Assembly (NCBI RefSeq): GCF_016916835.1
Contig: NZ_JAFFIX010000023.1
Span: 62,001 to 126,000, forward strand
Reading direction: 5' to 3'
Length of the DNA stretch: 64,000 nt
Origin: Actinacidiphila bryophytorum
GTDB lineage: Bacteria > Actinomycetota > Actinomycetes > Streptomycetales > Streptomycetaceae
A model generated the notes under the pieces. It ran no database searches. It was not told the origin of the DNA and saw only the letters and a program-made list of their open reading frames with translations. Numbering within the stretch: position 1 is the first letter of the stretch; each line of letters starts with the position of its first letter. This document shows positions 27,918-36,875 of this stretch, in pieces. Both the position numbers and the translations under genes were made by a program.

Positions 27918-27953
27918 GCCCTGCTTCCGGGTACGCCTGCCCTGTTCGGGGGG

Positions 27954-28252
27954 CGGTGCCGCTTCGGGGGTATCTCCTCGGCATGCGCGCCTTGGCTCTT
28001 CCCGAACGAGGCGGCGGGAGTCGCGCGCATGCCTGCGGGGACACCCCCGAATCGTCCCCTCCGGCGCGTCGGCGGCTGACGGTGAGCTGTCAGCCTGCGC
28101 AGGCACCCCCGTCGTCCCTGCGGGTGGTTGGCGGCGAGGTGGGCTTTGCTGCGCCAATGGTGCGGTGCCGGCCACTGGGGACCTGTCACCTGTCCCACTA
28201 CCTGCACGGGTCTGGGGGCACCCCCACGCGGAGCTGTGGGGGAGGGTGGGAA
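27954..28252 (+). repeat. Dispersed intergenic repeat, copy 1
   Basis: This stretch, from CGGTGCCGCTTCGGGGGTAT to GAGGGTGGGAAA, recurs inverted at 48233-48489. Both ends are about 90 percent identical by eye, while the middle differs. It contains a short hairpin TGGGGGCACCCCCA near 28211-28224. No gene is supported; the long open frames through it are Arg-rich and shared by both copies. Confidence 0.8.
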
Positions 28253-28267
28253 AACGGTCCCACGCCG

Positions 28268-28720
28268 TCAGGCGTGGGGGCGGGGGCTGGGGAAGACGGG
28301 GTCGGCGGGCATGGAGCGGGCCGCCGGCACGGTGGGGAGGGCCTGGTCCTCGGGCGAGGAGGGGGGCGCCGCAGGGCGGCGGCCCCCGTAGCGGCGGTGC
28401 ACCGCCTGCTTGGTGACCCCGAGTGCGGAGCCGACCGCGTCCCAGGAGAAGCCGAGCGAGCGGTCGAACTCGACCGCTGCGGTGACCAGCGTCTCGACAC
28501 TGTCCCGAAGCTCCTGCGCGAGCCGCACCGTTGGCGCGGGCGCCCGCCCGTAGACCACGAAACCGGCCGTGGGGCCGCTGCGCCGCGGACGGTAGACGTT
28601 GCCCAGCTGAGCGGTGAGGGTCCGCAGCGCGTCCACCTGCCGGCGGACCCTCTCGATGTCCCTCACCAGCAGGTGCAGACTTGCCCGCGCCTGGGCGTCA
28701 GGGGTTGCGTGGTCGGGCAT
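28268..28720 (-). CDS. Small helix-turn-helix protein
   Basis: The 150-residue protein has a helical N-terminal part (SLHLLVRDIERVRRQVDALR) and a likely HTH near residues 95-115 (FSWDAVGSALGVTKQAVHRRYG). A disordered Pro/Ala/Ser tail follows. ATG 28720 has GGAGAGG six bases upstream on the minus strand; the TTG one codon earlier is less likely. It diverges from def, with only 160 bases between, so it might control def or itself. The target is unknown. Confidence 0.75.
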   Translation of the reverse strand: MPDHATPDAQARASLHLLVRDIERVRRQVDALRTLTAQLGNVYRPRRSGPTAGFVVYGRAPAPTVRLAQELRDSVETLVTAAVEFDRSLGFSWDAVGSALGVTKQAVHRRYGGRRPAAPPSSPEDQALPTVPAARSMPADPVFPSPRPHA

Positions 28721-28882
28721 CAACAGGCCTCTCCAACCGACGGTTACATGGGTCGAACTCTCCTGACCAACGCGCCACCAGCCCTCGGAGTCACGCCCCG
28801 GGGGCGCGCGGCCGGGTGTGCACCCCTCTCGCTGGCCGAACTAGAATCGGCAGTCGTCCCCGTCCGGCAGGAGAAGCGCCCC

Positions 28883-29428
28883 GTGACCGTCAAGCCCATC
28901 CGCCTGTTCGGCGACCCGGTGCTGCGCATGACGGCGCGGCCGGTCACGACGTTCGACGCGGAACTGCGCACCCTGGTCAAGGACCTGACCGAGACGATGC
29001 AGGCCGCCCCCGGTGCGGGCCTTGCCGCGCCGCAACTGGGCGTGTCGCTGCGGGTGTTCACGTACTTCGTGGACGGCGAGCTGGGCCATCTGATCAACCC
29101 TGACCTGACGTTGACCGAGGAGGAGCAGGACGGCCCCGAGGGCTGCCTGTCGCTGCCCGGGCTGACGTACGACTGCCGGCGGGCGTACGGCGTCGTGGCG
29201 CGGGGCGTGAACATGTGGGGCGATCCGGTCACCGTGGAGGGCACGCAGCGGCTGGCCCGCTGCATCCAGCACGAGACCGACCACCTGGACGGCATCATCT
29301 TCGTCGACCGGCTCGATCCCGAACAGCGGGCCGCGGCGATGCGGGCGATCCGGGAGGCCGAGTGGGCGGGGGAGCCCGCGCCGCAGGTCAGGATCTCCCC
29401 GCACGGTACGTCCGGCCGTGCCCTGTGA
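28883..29428 (+). CDS. def: Peptide deformylase
   Basis: The 181-residue metalloenzyme removes formyl groups from new proteins. All three motifs are present: GAGLAAPQLG (near residue 47), EGCLSLPG (near residue 93) and QHETDHLDG (near residue 134), giving the Cys and two His metal ligands and the catalytic Glu. GTG 28883 has AGGAG nine bases upstream. It is followed by fmt, the formylation enzyme, 31 bases later, so the start-methionine cycle is in one operon. Confidence 0.95.
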   Translation: MTVKPIRLFGDPVLRMTARPVTTFDAELRTLVKDLTETMQAAPGAGLAAPQLGVSLRVFTYFVDGELGHLINPDLTLTEEEQDGPEGCLSLPGLTYDCRRAYGVVARGVNMWGDPVTVEGTQRLARCIQHETDHLDGIIFVDRLDPEQRAAAMRAIREAEWAGEPAPQVRISPHGTSGRAL

Positions 29429-29459
29429 CACCGTCGAACCGAGAGGCACACCCCGCACG

Positions 29460-30392
29460 ATGAAGCTCGTCTTCGCCGGCACCCCCGAGGTCGCCGTACC
29501 CGCGCTCGACGCCCTGATCGCCTCGGGACGGCACGAGGTCGCCGCCGTCGTGACCCGACCCGACGCCACCGCCGGCCGCGGGCGCAAGCTCGTGGCCAGC
29601 CCCGTGGCCGAGCGGGCCGCGGCCGCCGGGATCGAGGTGCTCAAGCCCGCCAGGCCGCGGGACGAGGACTTCCTCGACCGGCTGCGGGAGATCGCCCCCG
29701 ACTGCTGCCCCGTCGTCGCCTATGGTGCGCTGCTGCCGAAGGTCGCACTGGACGTGCCCGCCCGCGGGTGGGTCAACCTGCACTTCTCGCTGCTGCCCGC
29801 CTGGCGCGGTGCCGCGCCCGTGCAGCACGCGGTGATGGCCGGCGACGAGGTGACCGGCGCCTCCACCTTCCTGATCGAGCAGGGCCTGGACTCCGGGCCG
29901 GTCTACGGCGTGGTGACCGAGGAGATCCGCGGCACGGACACCAGCGGCGACCTGCTGGGCCGGCTGGCGGTGAGCGGGGCGGGCCTGCTCGTGGCCACGA
30001 TGGACGGCATCGAGGACGGCCGGCTCTCGGCCAGGCCGCAGCCCGCTGAGGGCGTCACCGTCGCCCCGAAGATCACCGTCGAGGACGCCGCCGTGGACTG
30101 GTCCGCGCCCGCGCTGCGGGTCGACCGGCTGATCAGGGGCTGCACCCCGGCTCCCGGTGCGTGGACCCTCGTCGGCGGCGAGCGCCTCAAGCTCGGTCCC
30201 GTCACGTTGGTGCCGGACCGTACGGACCTGGCGCCCGGCGAGCTGGCCGTCGGCAAGAACTCCGTGCACGTCGGCACCGGCAGCCACGCCGTCCTGCTGG
30301 GCGAGGTCCAGCCGCAGGGCAAGAAGCGGATGCCCGCGGCTGCCTGGTCCCGCGGCACCCACCTGCCCGCGGGCACCACCCTGGGCCGCTGA
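29460..30392 (+). CDS. fmt: Methionyl-tRNA formyltransferase
   Basis: The 310-residue enzyme formylates initiator Met-tRNA. It opens MKLVFAGTPEVAVPALDALI; HFSLLPAWRGAAPVQHAV near residue 107 carries the folate-site and catalytic His and Asn region, and the C-terminal OB-like domain ends KKRMPAAAWSRGTHLPAGTTLG. ATG 29460 is chosen as the family start; the open frame upstream overlaps def. It lies between def and rsmB in a likely operon. Confidence 0.96.
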   Translation: MKLVFAGTPEVAVPALDALIASGRHEVAAVVTRPDATAGRGRKLVASPVAERAAAAGIEVLKPARPRDEDFLDRLREIAPDCCPVVAYGALLPKVALDVPARGWVNLHFSLLPAWRGAAPVQHAVMAGDEVTGASTFLIEQGLDSGPVYGVVTEEIRGTDTSGDLLGRLAVSGAGLLVATMDGIEDGRLSARPQPAEGVTVAPKITVEDAAVDWSAPALRVDRLIRGCTPAPGAWTLVGGERLKLGPVTLVPDRTDLAPGELAVGKNSVHVGTGSHAVLLGEVQPQGKKRMPAAAWSRGTHLPAGTTLGR

Positions 30393-30443
30393 GCCGGGTC
30401 CGTCCAGGGTGGGACGTACGCTGGCGGGGAGCCGAGGACGAGG

Positions 30444-31898
30444 ATGCGGAGCACTTTGAACGCGAAAGACCAGCAGAGACGCCCCCAGGGCACCCCCTAC
30501 CGGCGCCCCCAGCGCGACCCCGTGCGGGTGCTCGCCTTCGAAGCGCTGCGTGCCGTCGACGAGCGCGACGCGTACGCCAACCTGGTGCTGCCCGGGCTGC
30601 TGCGGGCCGCCGAGCGCGAAGCCGCGGGCAAGGGCCGGGAGTTCGACCGGCGCGACGCCGCCCTGGCGACGGAGCTGGTCTACGGGACGCTGCGCCACCA
30701 GGGGACGTACGACGCCGTGCTCGCCGCGTGCGTCGACCGGCCGCTGCGCGAGGTCGACCCGCCGGTGCTCGACGTCCTCGCGCTGGGCGCGCACCAGTTG
30801 CTCGCCACCAGGATCCCGCCGCACGCGGCCGTCTCCGCCACCGTCGACCTCGCCCGGGTCGTGCTCGGCGAGGGCAGGGCGCGCTTCGTCAACGCGGTGC
30901 TGCGGCGGGTCGCCGCACAGGACCTCGACGGCTGGCTCGACCAGGTCGCGCCGCCCTACGACGAGGACGCCGAGCAGCACCTTGCCGTCGTGCACTCGCA
31001 CCCGCGGTGGATCGTCTCCGCGCTGTGGGACGCCCTCGGCGGCGGGCGGGCCGGCATCGAGGACCTGCTGGCCGCCGACAACGAACGCCCCGAGGTCACC
31101 CTGGTGGCCCGGCCCGGCCGGTCCACCGCCGCCGAGGTCGCCGCGTCGCTGCCGGAAGGCGCCACCGAGCCGGGCCGCTGGTCCCCCTACGCCGTCCGCC
31201 TCGCCGAGGGCGGCGACCCCGCCGCGGTCGACGCGGTACGCGAAGGCCGGGCCGGCGTCCAGGACGAGGGCAGCCAGCTCGTCGCCGCGGCCCTCGCCGC
31301 GGTGCCCGTGGAAGGCCGCGACGAGCGGTGGCTCGACGGGTGCGCGGGGCCCGGCGGCAAGGCCGCCCTTCTCGCCGGCCTCGCCGCCGGGCGCGGCGCC
31401 ACGCTCGTCGCCGCGGAGAAGCAGCCGCACCGGGCGCGGCTCGTCGCCCGCGCCCTTGCCGGGAATCCCGGCCCCTACCAGGTCGTCGTCGCCGACGGCA
31501 CGCACCCGGCGTGGGCGCCGGGGTCCTTCGACCGGGTGCTCGTCGACGTGCCCTGCACCGGGCTCGGCGCCCTGCGCCGGCGGCCCGAGGCGCGGTGGCG
31601 GCGGCGCGAGGAGGACGTCAAGGGCTTCGCGCCCTTGCAGCGGGGGCTGCTGGCCGAGGCGCTGCGGGCGGTGCGGGTCGGGGGAGTCGTCGGGTACGCC
31701 ACGTGCTCGCCGCACCCCGCCGAGACCCGGGCGGTCGTGGACGACGTCCTCGCCCGTACGCCTGGCGTCGACTTGCTCGACGCCCGGCCCTTCTTCCCTG
31801 ACGTCCCGAGGCTCGGCCCCGGCCCCGACGTCCAGCTCTGGCCGCACCTCCACGGCACCGACGCCATGTTTTTGGCGCTCCTGCGCCGCACCGCCTGA
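30444..31898 (+). CDS. rsmB: 16S rRNA (cytosine-967 C5)-methyltransferase
   Basis: The 484-residue protein joins an N-terminal NusB-like domain (FDRRDAALATELVYGTLR) to a Rossmann methyltransferase domain. LDGCAGPGGKAALLAGL (near residue 294) binds SAM, DVPCTGLGALRRRPE carries the release cysteine, and GYATCSPHPAET the catalytic cysteine. ATG 30444 follows GAGGACGAGG. It is the third gene in def-fmt-rsmB and ends before a long repeat cluster. Confidence 0.94.
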   Translation: MRSTLNAKDQQRRPQGTPYRRPQRDPVRVLAFEALRAVDERDAYANLVLPGLLRAAEREAAGKGREFDRRDAALATELVYGTLRHQGTYDAVLAACVDRPLREVDPPVLDVLALGAHQLLATRIPPHAAVSATVDLARVVLGEGRARFVNAVLRRVAAQDLDGWLDQVAPPYDEDAEQHLAVVHSHPRWIVSALWDALGGGRAGIEDLLAADNERPEVTLVARPGRSTAAEVAASLPEGATEPGRWSPYAVRLAEGGDPAAVDAVREGRAGVQDEGSQLVAAALAAVPVEGRDERWLDGCAGPGGKAALLAGLAAGRGATLVAAEKQPHRARLVARALAGNPGPYQVVVADGTHPAWAPGSFDRVLVDVPCTGLGALRRRPEARWRRREEDVKGFAPLQRGLLAEALRAVRVGGVVGYATCSPHPAETRAVVDDVLARTPGVDLLDARPFFPDVPRLGPGPDVQLWPHLHGTDAMFLALLRRTA

Positions 31899-31975
31899 CG
31901 CCGGGTCCTCCCAGAGGGTGCCCCCTTCCCCCCGGCCCAGCCCCGGTCGTCCGGCCTCCACCCGGCGGTGGGCTG

Positions 31976-32349
31976 GTCGCGCAGCTCCCCGCGCCCCTTG
32001 AGGTCCTGCCTCTTGCGGTGCGTTGCCTGCCTGCGGCTGGGTTGTGACTTGTCGCGCAGTTCCCCGCGCACCTTGAGGTCCTGCCTCTTGCGGTGCGTTG
32101 CCTGCCTGCGGGGTTGTGGCTGGTCGCGCCGTTCCTCGCGCCCCTGGTTGTTGCCCGCTTCCCGCAGGGTGGGCGTCCCTTGGTCTGCGAGGGGGAGCGT
32201 TTTTCAGGGGCGCGGGGAACTGCGCGCCCCGCCCGAACGGGCGGAAGGAAAGCAACGCCACCGCAAGTGGCAATCACCCAGGGGCTCGGGGAACTGCGAG
32301 ACAAGCCCACCGCAAGGGGCAGGGCCTCAGGGGCGCGGGGAACTGCGCG
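31976..32349. repeat. Cluster of six or more 21-bp family repeats
   Basis: Two long direct copies (starting 31976 and 32051, period 75 bases, including GAGGTCCTGCCTCTTGCGGT) and a partial third (32123) are followed by inverted copies at 32206-32226, 32280-32300 (variant) and 32329-32349. The interval between rsmB and the MMPL gene holds no gene. The last copy encodes the C-terminal end of the MMPL protein. A GCAACGCCACCGCAAGTGGC sequence nearby recurs close to 59900. Confidence 0.85.
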
Positions 32350-34447
32350 GGGTCTCCCTCGGGGAGAGGCGGGAGGGGAGCCAGATGCGGTCGCCGAGGT
32401 CCAAGGCGATCGCAGAGACAAGCACCGACCGGACGACGAACGTGTCGAGGAGCACCCCGAAAGCCACGGCGAAGCCGATCTCGGCGAAGGCGACGACGGG
32501 CAGCGTGCCCAGCACGGCGAACGTGCCGGCGAGCACGAGGCCCGCCGATGTGATGACGCCGCCCGTGGCGGCAAGCCCGGTGCGCACCCCCTCCCGCGTT
32601 CCCAGCGCGGCGCTCTCCTCCCGGATGCGGGTCATCAGGAAGATGTTGTAGTCGATGCCGAGGGCGACCAGGAAGACGAACACGAACAGCGGGAAGGCCG
32701 TGTCCTCGCCGGCGTAGCCGAAGACGTGGCGGAAGACGACGGAGCTGACGCCGAGGGCCGCGGCGAAGGACAGGACGACGGTCGCGATGAGCACCAGCGG
32801 TGCGACCAGGGCGCGCAGCAGCACCGCCAGGATGAGCATCACGACCAGCAGGATCACCGGGATCAGGAGCTTGTTGTCACGCGCGGACGCCTGCGCGGTG
32901 TCCTTGAGGACGGCGGACCCGCCGCCGACCTTGGCGTCGGCCCCGGGGATCCGGTGCAGGGTGGTGCGGGCACGGTCCACGGTGGTGCGGGCGGCGCTGC
33001 TGTCGGGGCGGTCGGTGAGGGTGGCTTCGAGGTAGACCAGGCCGTCCTTCTGCGGGGTCACCCCGGGCGGTGTGCCGACGGAGCCGGGGACGACGCCGGG
33101 GATGGCCCGCAGGGCCGAGGTGACCTGGGCCGCGGAGCCGGCGTCGGCGATGACGACCATGGGCTGGCCGCCGCCCGCGGGGAAGTAGCGGTCCTGGATG
33201 CGCTGGCCGACGACCGAGTCGGGGGTGTTGGTGAAGGTGTCGGCCTGGGCGAGGCCGACGGCCTTGACGGACAGCAGGCCGAAGCAGAGCACGCCGAGCG
33301 CGGCCGTCGTGGTGACCCACACGGCGCGGGGCCGGCGGCTGATCCGGCGGCCGATGCCCGCCCACACGCCGGTCCTGGTCGGCTCGGGGGTGCCGACGTG
33401 CGGGACGACCGGCCAGAAGACCCAGCGGCCGACGATGACCAGCAGTGCGGGGAAGAGGGTGACCATGGAGATGAGGGCGACGGCGACGCCGATGGCGGCG
33501 ACCGGGCCGAGGCCGGAGGTGGAGTTCATGTCGGCGGCGAGCAGGCACAGCATGCTGAGCGCGACGGTGGCGGCGCTGGCGATGACGGCGGGTCCCGCCC
33601 GGTGCAGGGCGAGCGCCATGGCCTCGTGCCGGTCCTCGTGGTTGCGCAGCTCCTCGCGGTAGCGGGCGACGAGCAGCAGGGCGTAGTCCGTGCCGGCGCC
33701 GAAGACGAGGACGGTGAGGATGCCGGCGCTCTGCGCGTTGACGACCAGGCCCGCGTGCCGGGCGAGCAGGTAGATGAGTGCTTCTGCGGTGAACAGCGCG
33801 GCGACGACGGAGAGTACGGGCAGCAGGAGCAGGCTGAGGCTGCGATAGGTGATCAGCAGGATGACGATGACGACGGCGAGCGCCGCGTACAGCAGGGTGC
33901 CGTCGATGCCGGCGAAGGCCTTGTTGGAGTCGGCGGCGTAACCGCCGGGTCCTGTGATGTGGACCTGGAGCCCGTCGGCGTTCTGCCCGGCGATGGAGCG
34001 CAGTTGGTTGACCGCGTCCTCGACGGAGTTCCAGCCGCTCTCCTCGACGGTGATGGGCACGATGACCTGGGCGGCGCGCGGGGACTGCCTGCGGTCGAGC
34101 AGGGGGCCGACGGTGCGGGAGCCGATGATGCCGTGGGCGGTGGTGGTGCGCATGGCGGCGGTGTTGCGGCCGATGGTGGCGACGTCGGCGGGGGTGAGGC
34201 CGCCGGGGCGGGTGTAGACGACGACCGCGGGTGCGGACTCGGGCACGAACTTCTTCTGGAGTTCCAGGACCTTGGTGGACTCCGCCTGGCCCGGCAGCCA
34301 GCTGGCCGCGTCGTTCTTCTCGGCATCCATCAGCTTGGTCGCCAGCGGCGCGAGCGCCACCAGCACGACCAGCCACAGTACGAGCACGACCCATTTGCTG
34401 CGCCGCCCGCACACCAGGTGCGCCAACCGTCCCGCTTCGCCCGCCAT
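32327..34447 (-). CDS. MMPL-family (RND) membrane transporter
   Basis: The 706-residue protein has the RND/MMPL plan: a first helix (WVVLVLWLVVLVALAPLA), a large outside loop, a bundle of five helices, then the same again, about 11-12 helices in all. The proton-relay motifs GAGTDYALLLVARYREE and VALGIDYNIFLMTRIREES are both intact. Substrates of this family include lipids and hydrophobic compounds; the one here is unknown. ATG 34447 lies after GGGGGAT on the minus strand and removes a Gly/Pro-rich false extension. The last seven residues and stop (PRSSPRP) are encoded by a dispersed repeat. Confidence 0.88.
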   Translation of the reverse strand: MAGEAGRLAHLVCGRRSKWVVLVLWLVVLVALAPLATKLMDAEKNDAASWLPGQAESTKVLELQKKFVPESAPAVVVYTRPGGLTPADVATIGRNTAAMRTTTAHGIIGSRTVGPLLDRRQSPRAAQVIVPITVEESGWNSVEDAVNQLRSIAGQNADGLQVHITGPGGYAADSNKAFAGIDGTLLYAALAVVIVILLITYRSLSLLLLPVLSVVAALFTAEALIYLLARHAGLVVNAQSAGILTVLVFGAGTDYALLLVARYREELRNHEDRHEAMALALHRAGPAVIASAATVALSMLCLLAADMNSTSGLGPVAAIGVAVALISMVTLFPALLVIVGRWVFWPVVPHVGTPEPTRTGVWAGIGRRISRRPRAVWVTTTAALGVLCFGLLSVKAVGLAQADTFTNTPDSVVGQRIQDRYFPAGGGQPMVVIADAGSAAQVTSALRAIPGVVPGSVGTPPGVTPQKDGLVYLEATLTDRPDSSAARTTVDRARTTLHRIPGADAKVGGGSAVLKDTAQASARDNKLLIPVILLVVMLILAVLLRALVAPLVLIATVVLSFAAALGVSSVVFRHVFGYAGEDTAFPLFVFVFLVALGIDYNIFLMTRIREESAALGTREGVRTGLAATGGVITSAGLVLAGTFAVLGTLPVVAFAEIGFAVAFGVLLDTFVVRSVLVSAIALDLGDRIWLPSRLSPRETPRSSPRP

Positions 34448-34465
34448 CCGCGTGATCCCCCATGG

Positions 34466-34558
34466 TCCGCTCGGTGGTGGCCCCCGTGCTCTCCCGTGGG
34501 AGCCGGGAGAGCGGCCAGGCATCAGCATCGCACCGGTGTTCCGTTTCCGCTCGGTGGT
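34466..34558. promoter_or_regulatory. MMPL/rpe divergent region: direct repeat and hairpin
   Basis: TCCGCTCGGTGGT occurs at 34466-34478 and again at 34546-34558. Between them GCTCTCCCG (34488-34496) pairs with CGGGAGAGC (34504-34512). The region lies between the divergent MMPL and rpe starts and may bind a regulator. Confidence 0.35.
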
Positions 34559-34647
34559 TCCGTGTAGTGCGAGGGGCTTGTCACGCAGTGCGATCGGGGG
34601 GCGGGACGGGTTTTCCCCGGTGGTCGGGGATCTGGTTTGCTGGGCGC

Positions 34648-35313
34648 ATGAGCGTGCAGATCAGCCCCAGCATCCTGTCCGCGGACTTCGCGCGGCTCGC
34701 CGACGAGGCGAAGGCCGTCGAGGGCGCCGACTGGCTCCATGTCGACGTGATGGACAACCACTTCGTACCGAACCTGACGCTGGGTCTGCCCGTGGTGGAG
34801 TCGCTGCGCAAGGCGACCGGCACGCCGCTCGACTGCCATCTGATGATCGAGGACCCGGACCGGTGGGCGCCGGCGTACGTCGAGGCGGGTGCGTCCTCGG
34901 TGACCTTCCACGCGGAGGCGGCGCGGGCCCCGGTCCGTATCGCCCGGGAGATCCGCCACAAGGGGGCACGCGCGTCGATGGCGCTGCGGCCCGCGACGCC
35001 GATCGAGCCGTACGAGGACCTGCTGCCCGAGCTGGACATGCTGCTGATCATGACGATCGAGCCGGGCTTCGGCGGCCAGCCCTTCCTGGACATCATGCTG
35101 CCCAAGATCCGCCGCACCCGGGCGCTGATCGACAAGCACGGCCTGGAGCTGTGGCTGCAGGTGGACGGCGGGGTCTCGGCGGAGACCATCGAGCGGTGCG
35201 CGGAGGCGGGCGCGGACAACTTCGTCGCGGGCACCGCGGTCTACGGCGCCGACGACCCGGCGGCGGCAGTGCGCGCGCTGCGGGAGCAGGCCGCCGCGGT
35301 CCACCGGCACTGA
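34648..35313 (+). CDS. rpe: Ribulose-phosphate 3-epimerase
   Basis: The 221-residue TIM-barrel enzyme interconverts ribulose and xylulose 5-phosphates. ISPSILSADFARL starts the barrel; metal and catalytic residues appear in HVDVMDNHFVPNLT (near residue 32), DCHLMIEDP, TIEPGFGGQPF and QVDGGVS. ATG 34648 begins the family N terminus directly. It stands upstream of a SorC regulator, 87 bases away. Confidence 0.95.
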   Translation: MSVQISPSILSADFARLADEAKAVEGADWLHVDVMDNHFVPNLTLGLPVVESLRKATGTPLDCHLMIEDPDRWAPAYVEAGASSVTFHAEAARAPVRIAREIRHKGARASMALRPATPIEPYEDLLPELDMLLIMTIEPGFGGQPFLDIMLPKIRRTRALIDKHGLELWLQVDGGVSAETIERCAEAGADNFVAGTAVYGADDPAAAVRALREQAAAVHRH

Positions 35314-35400
35314 CCGGGCCCCGGGCTACGCGCCCGTAACCCCCGGCGTCTGCGAGGATGAACGCGGAGCCGATCAGCAGGGCAACTGGGGAGAACCGAC

Positions 35401-36414
35401 GTGAGCACAGGTCGCACGCACGTGCGCATGGGCCCCGGAGAGATGGTTCAGGCTGCGGCGATGGCACGCCGCTTCTACCTGGAGGGCAAGTCCAAGATCC
35501 AGATCGCCGAGGAGTTCGGGGTCAGCCGTTTCAAGGTGGCCCGGGTGCTGGAGACGGCGCTGGAGCGCGACCTGGTCAGGATCGAGATCCGGGTGCCCGC
35601 GGAGCTGGACGCCGAGCGCTCCGACGCCCTGCGCGTGCACTACGGGCTGCGGCACGCGGTCGTGGTGCAGACCCCGCCGGACCAGGCCGACGCGCCCGAC
35701 CCGGAGAACCTGGGCGCGGTCGCCGCGGGCCTGCTCGGCGAGCTGGTCTCGGACGGCGACGTGCTGGGCCTGGCCTGGGGCCGGTCCATCATCACCATGG
35801 CCAACGCGCTGGACCGGCTCGCGCCCTGCACGGTCGTGCAGCTCACCGGCGTCTACGACGTCGGCACCACCGAGCGCGGCTCGGTCGAGGCGGTGCGCAC
35901 GGCGGCTGCCGTCTCCGGCGGCGAGGCGCACCCGCTGTACGCGCCGATGGTGCTCGCCGACCCGGCGACGGCGGCGGCGCTGCGCGCCCAGAGCGGTATC
36001 GCGGCGGCCATGGGCTACTTCGACAAGGTGACGGTCGCGGTGGTGTCGGTCGGTTCGTGGGAGGCGGGCGTGTCCACCGTCCACGACGCGCTGACCGACG
36101 CCGAGCGGGAGCACTACGCCGGGCTCGGGGTGGCCGCCGAGATGTCCTCGCACCTGTTCGACTCGCAGGGCCGCAGGGTCGGCCGCGACCTGGGCGAGCG
36201 CTGCATCACCATCGAGGCGGACCGGCTGCGCCGCATCCCCGAGGTGCTGGCCATCGCGGGCGGTACGCGCAAGGCCGCCGCGATCGACGCGGTGCTGCGC
36301 TCGGGGCTGGTGACGAGCCTGGTCACCGACACCGCGGCGGCCGACCAGCTGCTGCGCTCCACCGGGGCGGTCCGCCGCCCGGCCCTGGACCGCGCCGACC
36401 CGGACGGCGCCTGA
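35401..36414 (+). CDS. SorC/DeoR-type sugar-binding transcriptional regulator
   Basis: The 337-residue regulator has an N-terminal HTH (KSKIQIAEEFGVSRFKVARVL near residues 30-50) and a sugar-phosphate effector domain with GDVLGLAWGRSIITMANAL and a C-terminal GGTRKAAAI phosphate loop. Such proteins usually sense phosphorylated sugars and control sugar or pentose genes. The position next to rpe suggests a pentose-phosphate signal, but that is inference. GTG 35401 is preceded by GGGGAGAAC. Confidence 0.87.
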   Translation: MSTGRTHVRMGPGEMVQAAAMARRFYLEGKSKIQIAEEFGVSRFKVARVLETALERDLVRIEIRVPAELDAERSDALRVHYGLRHAVVVQTPPDQADAPDPENLGAVAAGLLGELVSDGDVLGLAWGRSIITMANALDRLAPCTVVQLTGVYDVGTTERGSVEAVRTAAAVSGGEAHPLYAPMVLADPATAAALRAQSGIAAAMGYFDKVTVAVVSVGSWEAGVSTVHDALTDAEREHYAGLGVAAEMSSHLFDSQGRRVGRDLGERCITIEADRLRRIPEVLAIAGGTRKAAAIDAVLRSGLVTSLVTDTAAADQLLRSTGAVRRPALDRADPDGA

Positions 36415-36503
36415 GCGCCGGCCCGGCACCTGCGCGGACGGCGCCCGGCGCGGCGCGGGCGCGCTGCCGCGCCGGGCGTGACCTGCTGTGGCAGCATCGG
36501 CGC

Positions 36504-36800
36504 ATGCTCGTGCTCGACCTGACCGGCGTCGGCGACCGGCAGGCGTTCATGGATCGGTGCACCGCCGACCTGGGCCTGCCCGACTGGTTCGGCCGCAACT
36601 GGGACGCCCTCGCCGACTGCCTGACCGACCTGTCCTGGTGGCCGGCGGAGCCCGGCGGGCGCCGGCTGCACGTGCGCGGTTGGCACGGCTTCGCGTCGGT
36701 GCTGCCCCGGGAGTGGCGGATCGTGAAGGACATCCTGCGGGACGCCGAGCTGTTCTGGCGGGACACCGACACCGAGCTGCGGGTGGTCCTGGAGGAATGA
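36504..36800 (+). CDS. Barstar-family ribonuclease inhibitor, orphan
   Basis: The 98-residue protein matches barstar: LDLTGVGDRQAFMDRC at the start and the inhibitory helix region LPDWFGRNWDALADCLTDLSWW near residues 28-49, with the acidic residues that plug the barnase active site. No secreted ribonuclease gene lies nearby, so its partner is elsewhere or it protects against foreign RNase. ATG 36504 gives the family start; the open frame upstream is an antiphase reading of the regulator. Confidence 0.85.
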   Translation: MLVLDLTGVGDRQAFMDRCTADLGLPDWFGRNWDALADCLTDLSWWPAEPGGRRLHVRGWHGFASVLPREWRIVKDILRDAELFWRDTDTELRVVLEE

Positions 36801-36875
36801 CTGGAGGAAGCAACAGCGGCCGGCGGCAACTGCCGGAGGTTCGTCCGTAGGCAGCGCGGGCCCGCCCGTGCAAAT

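Noticed and set aside
25641..28175. 844-residue minus-strand frame opposite priA
   Set aside because: It spans priA and the MITE with low-complexity translation and no start signal.
27868..28416. Arg-rich open frames through the dispersed repeat, similar to those near 48259-48675
   Set aside because: The similarity is due to the DNA repeat; no ribosome binding site or domain.
31976..32349. Possible CRISPR array
   Set aside because: Repeat spacing is irregular, orientation is mixed and there are no cas genes.
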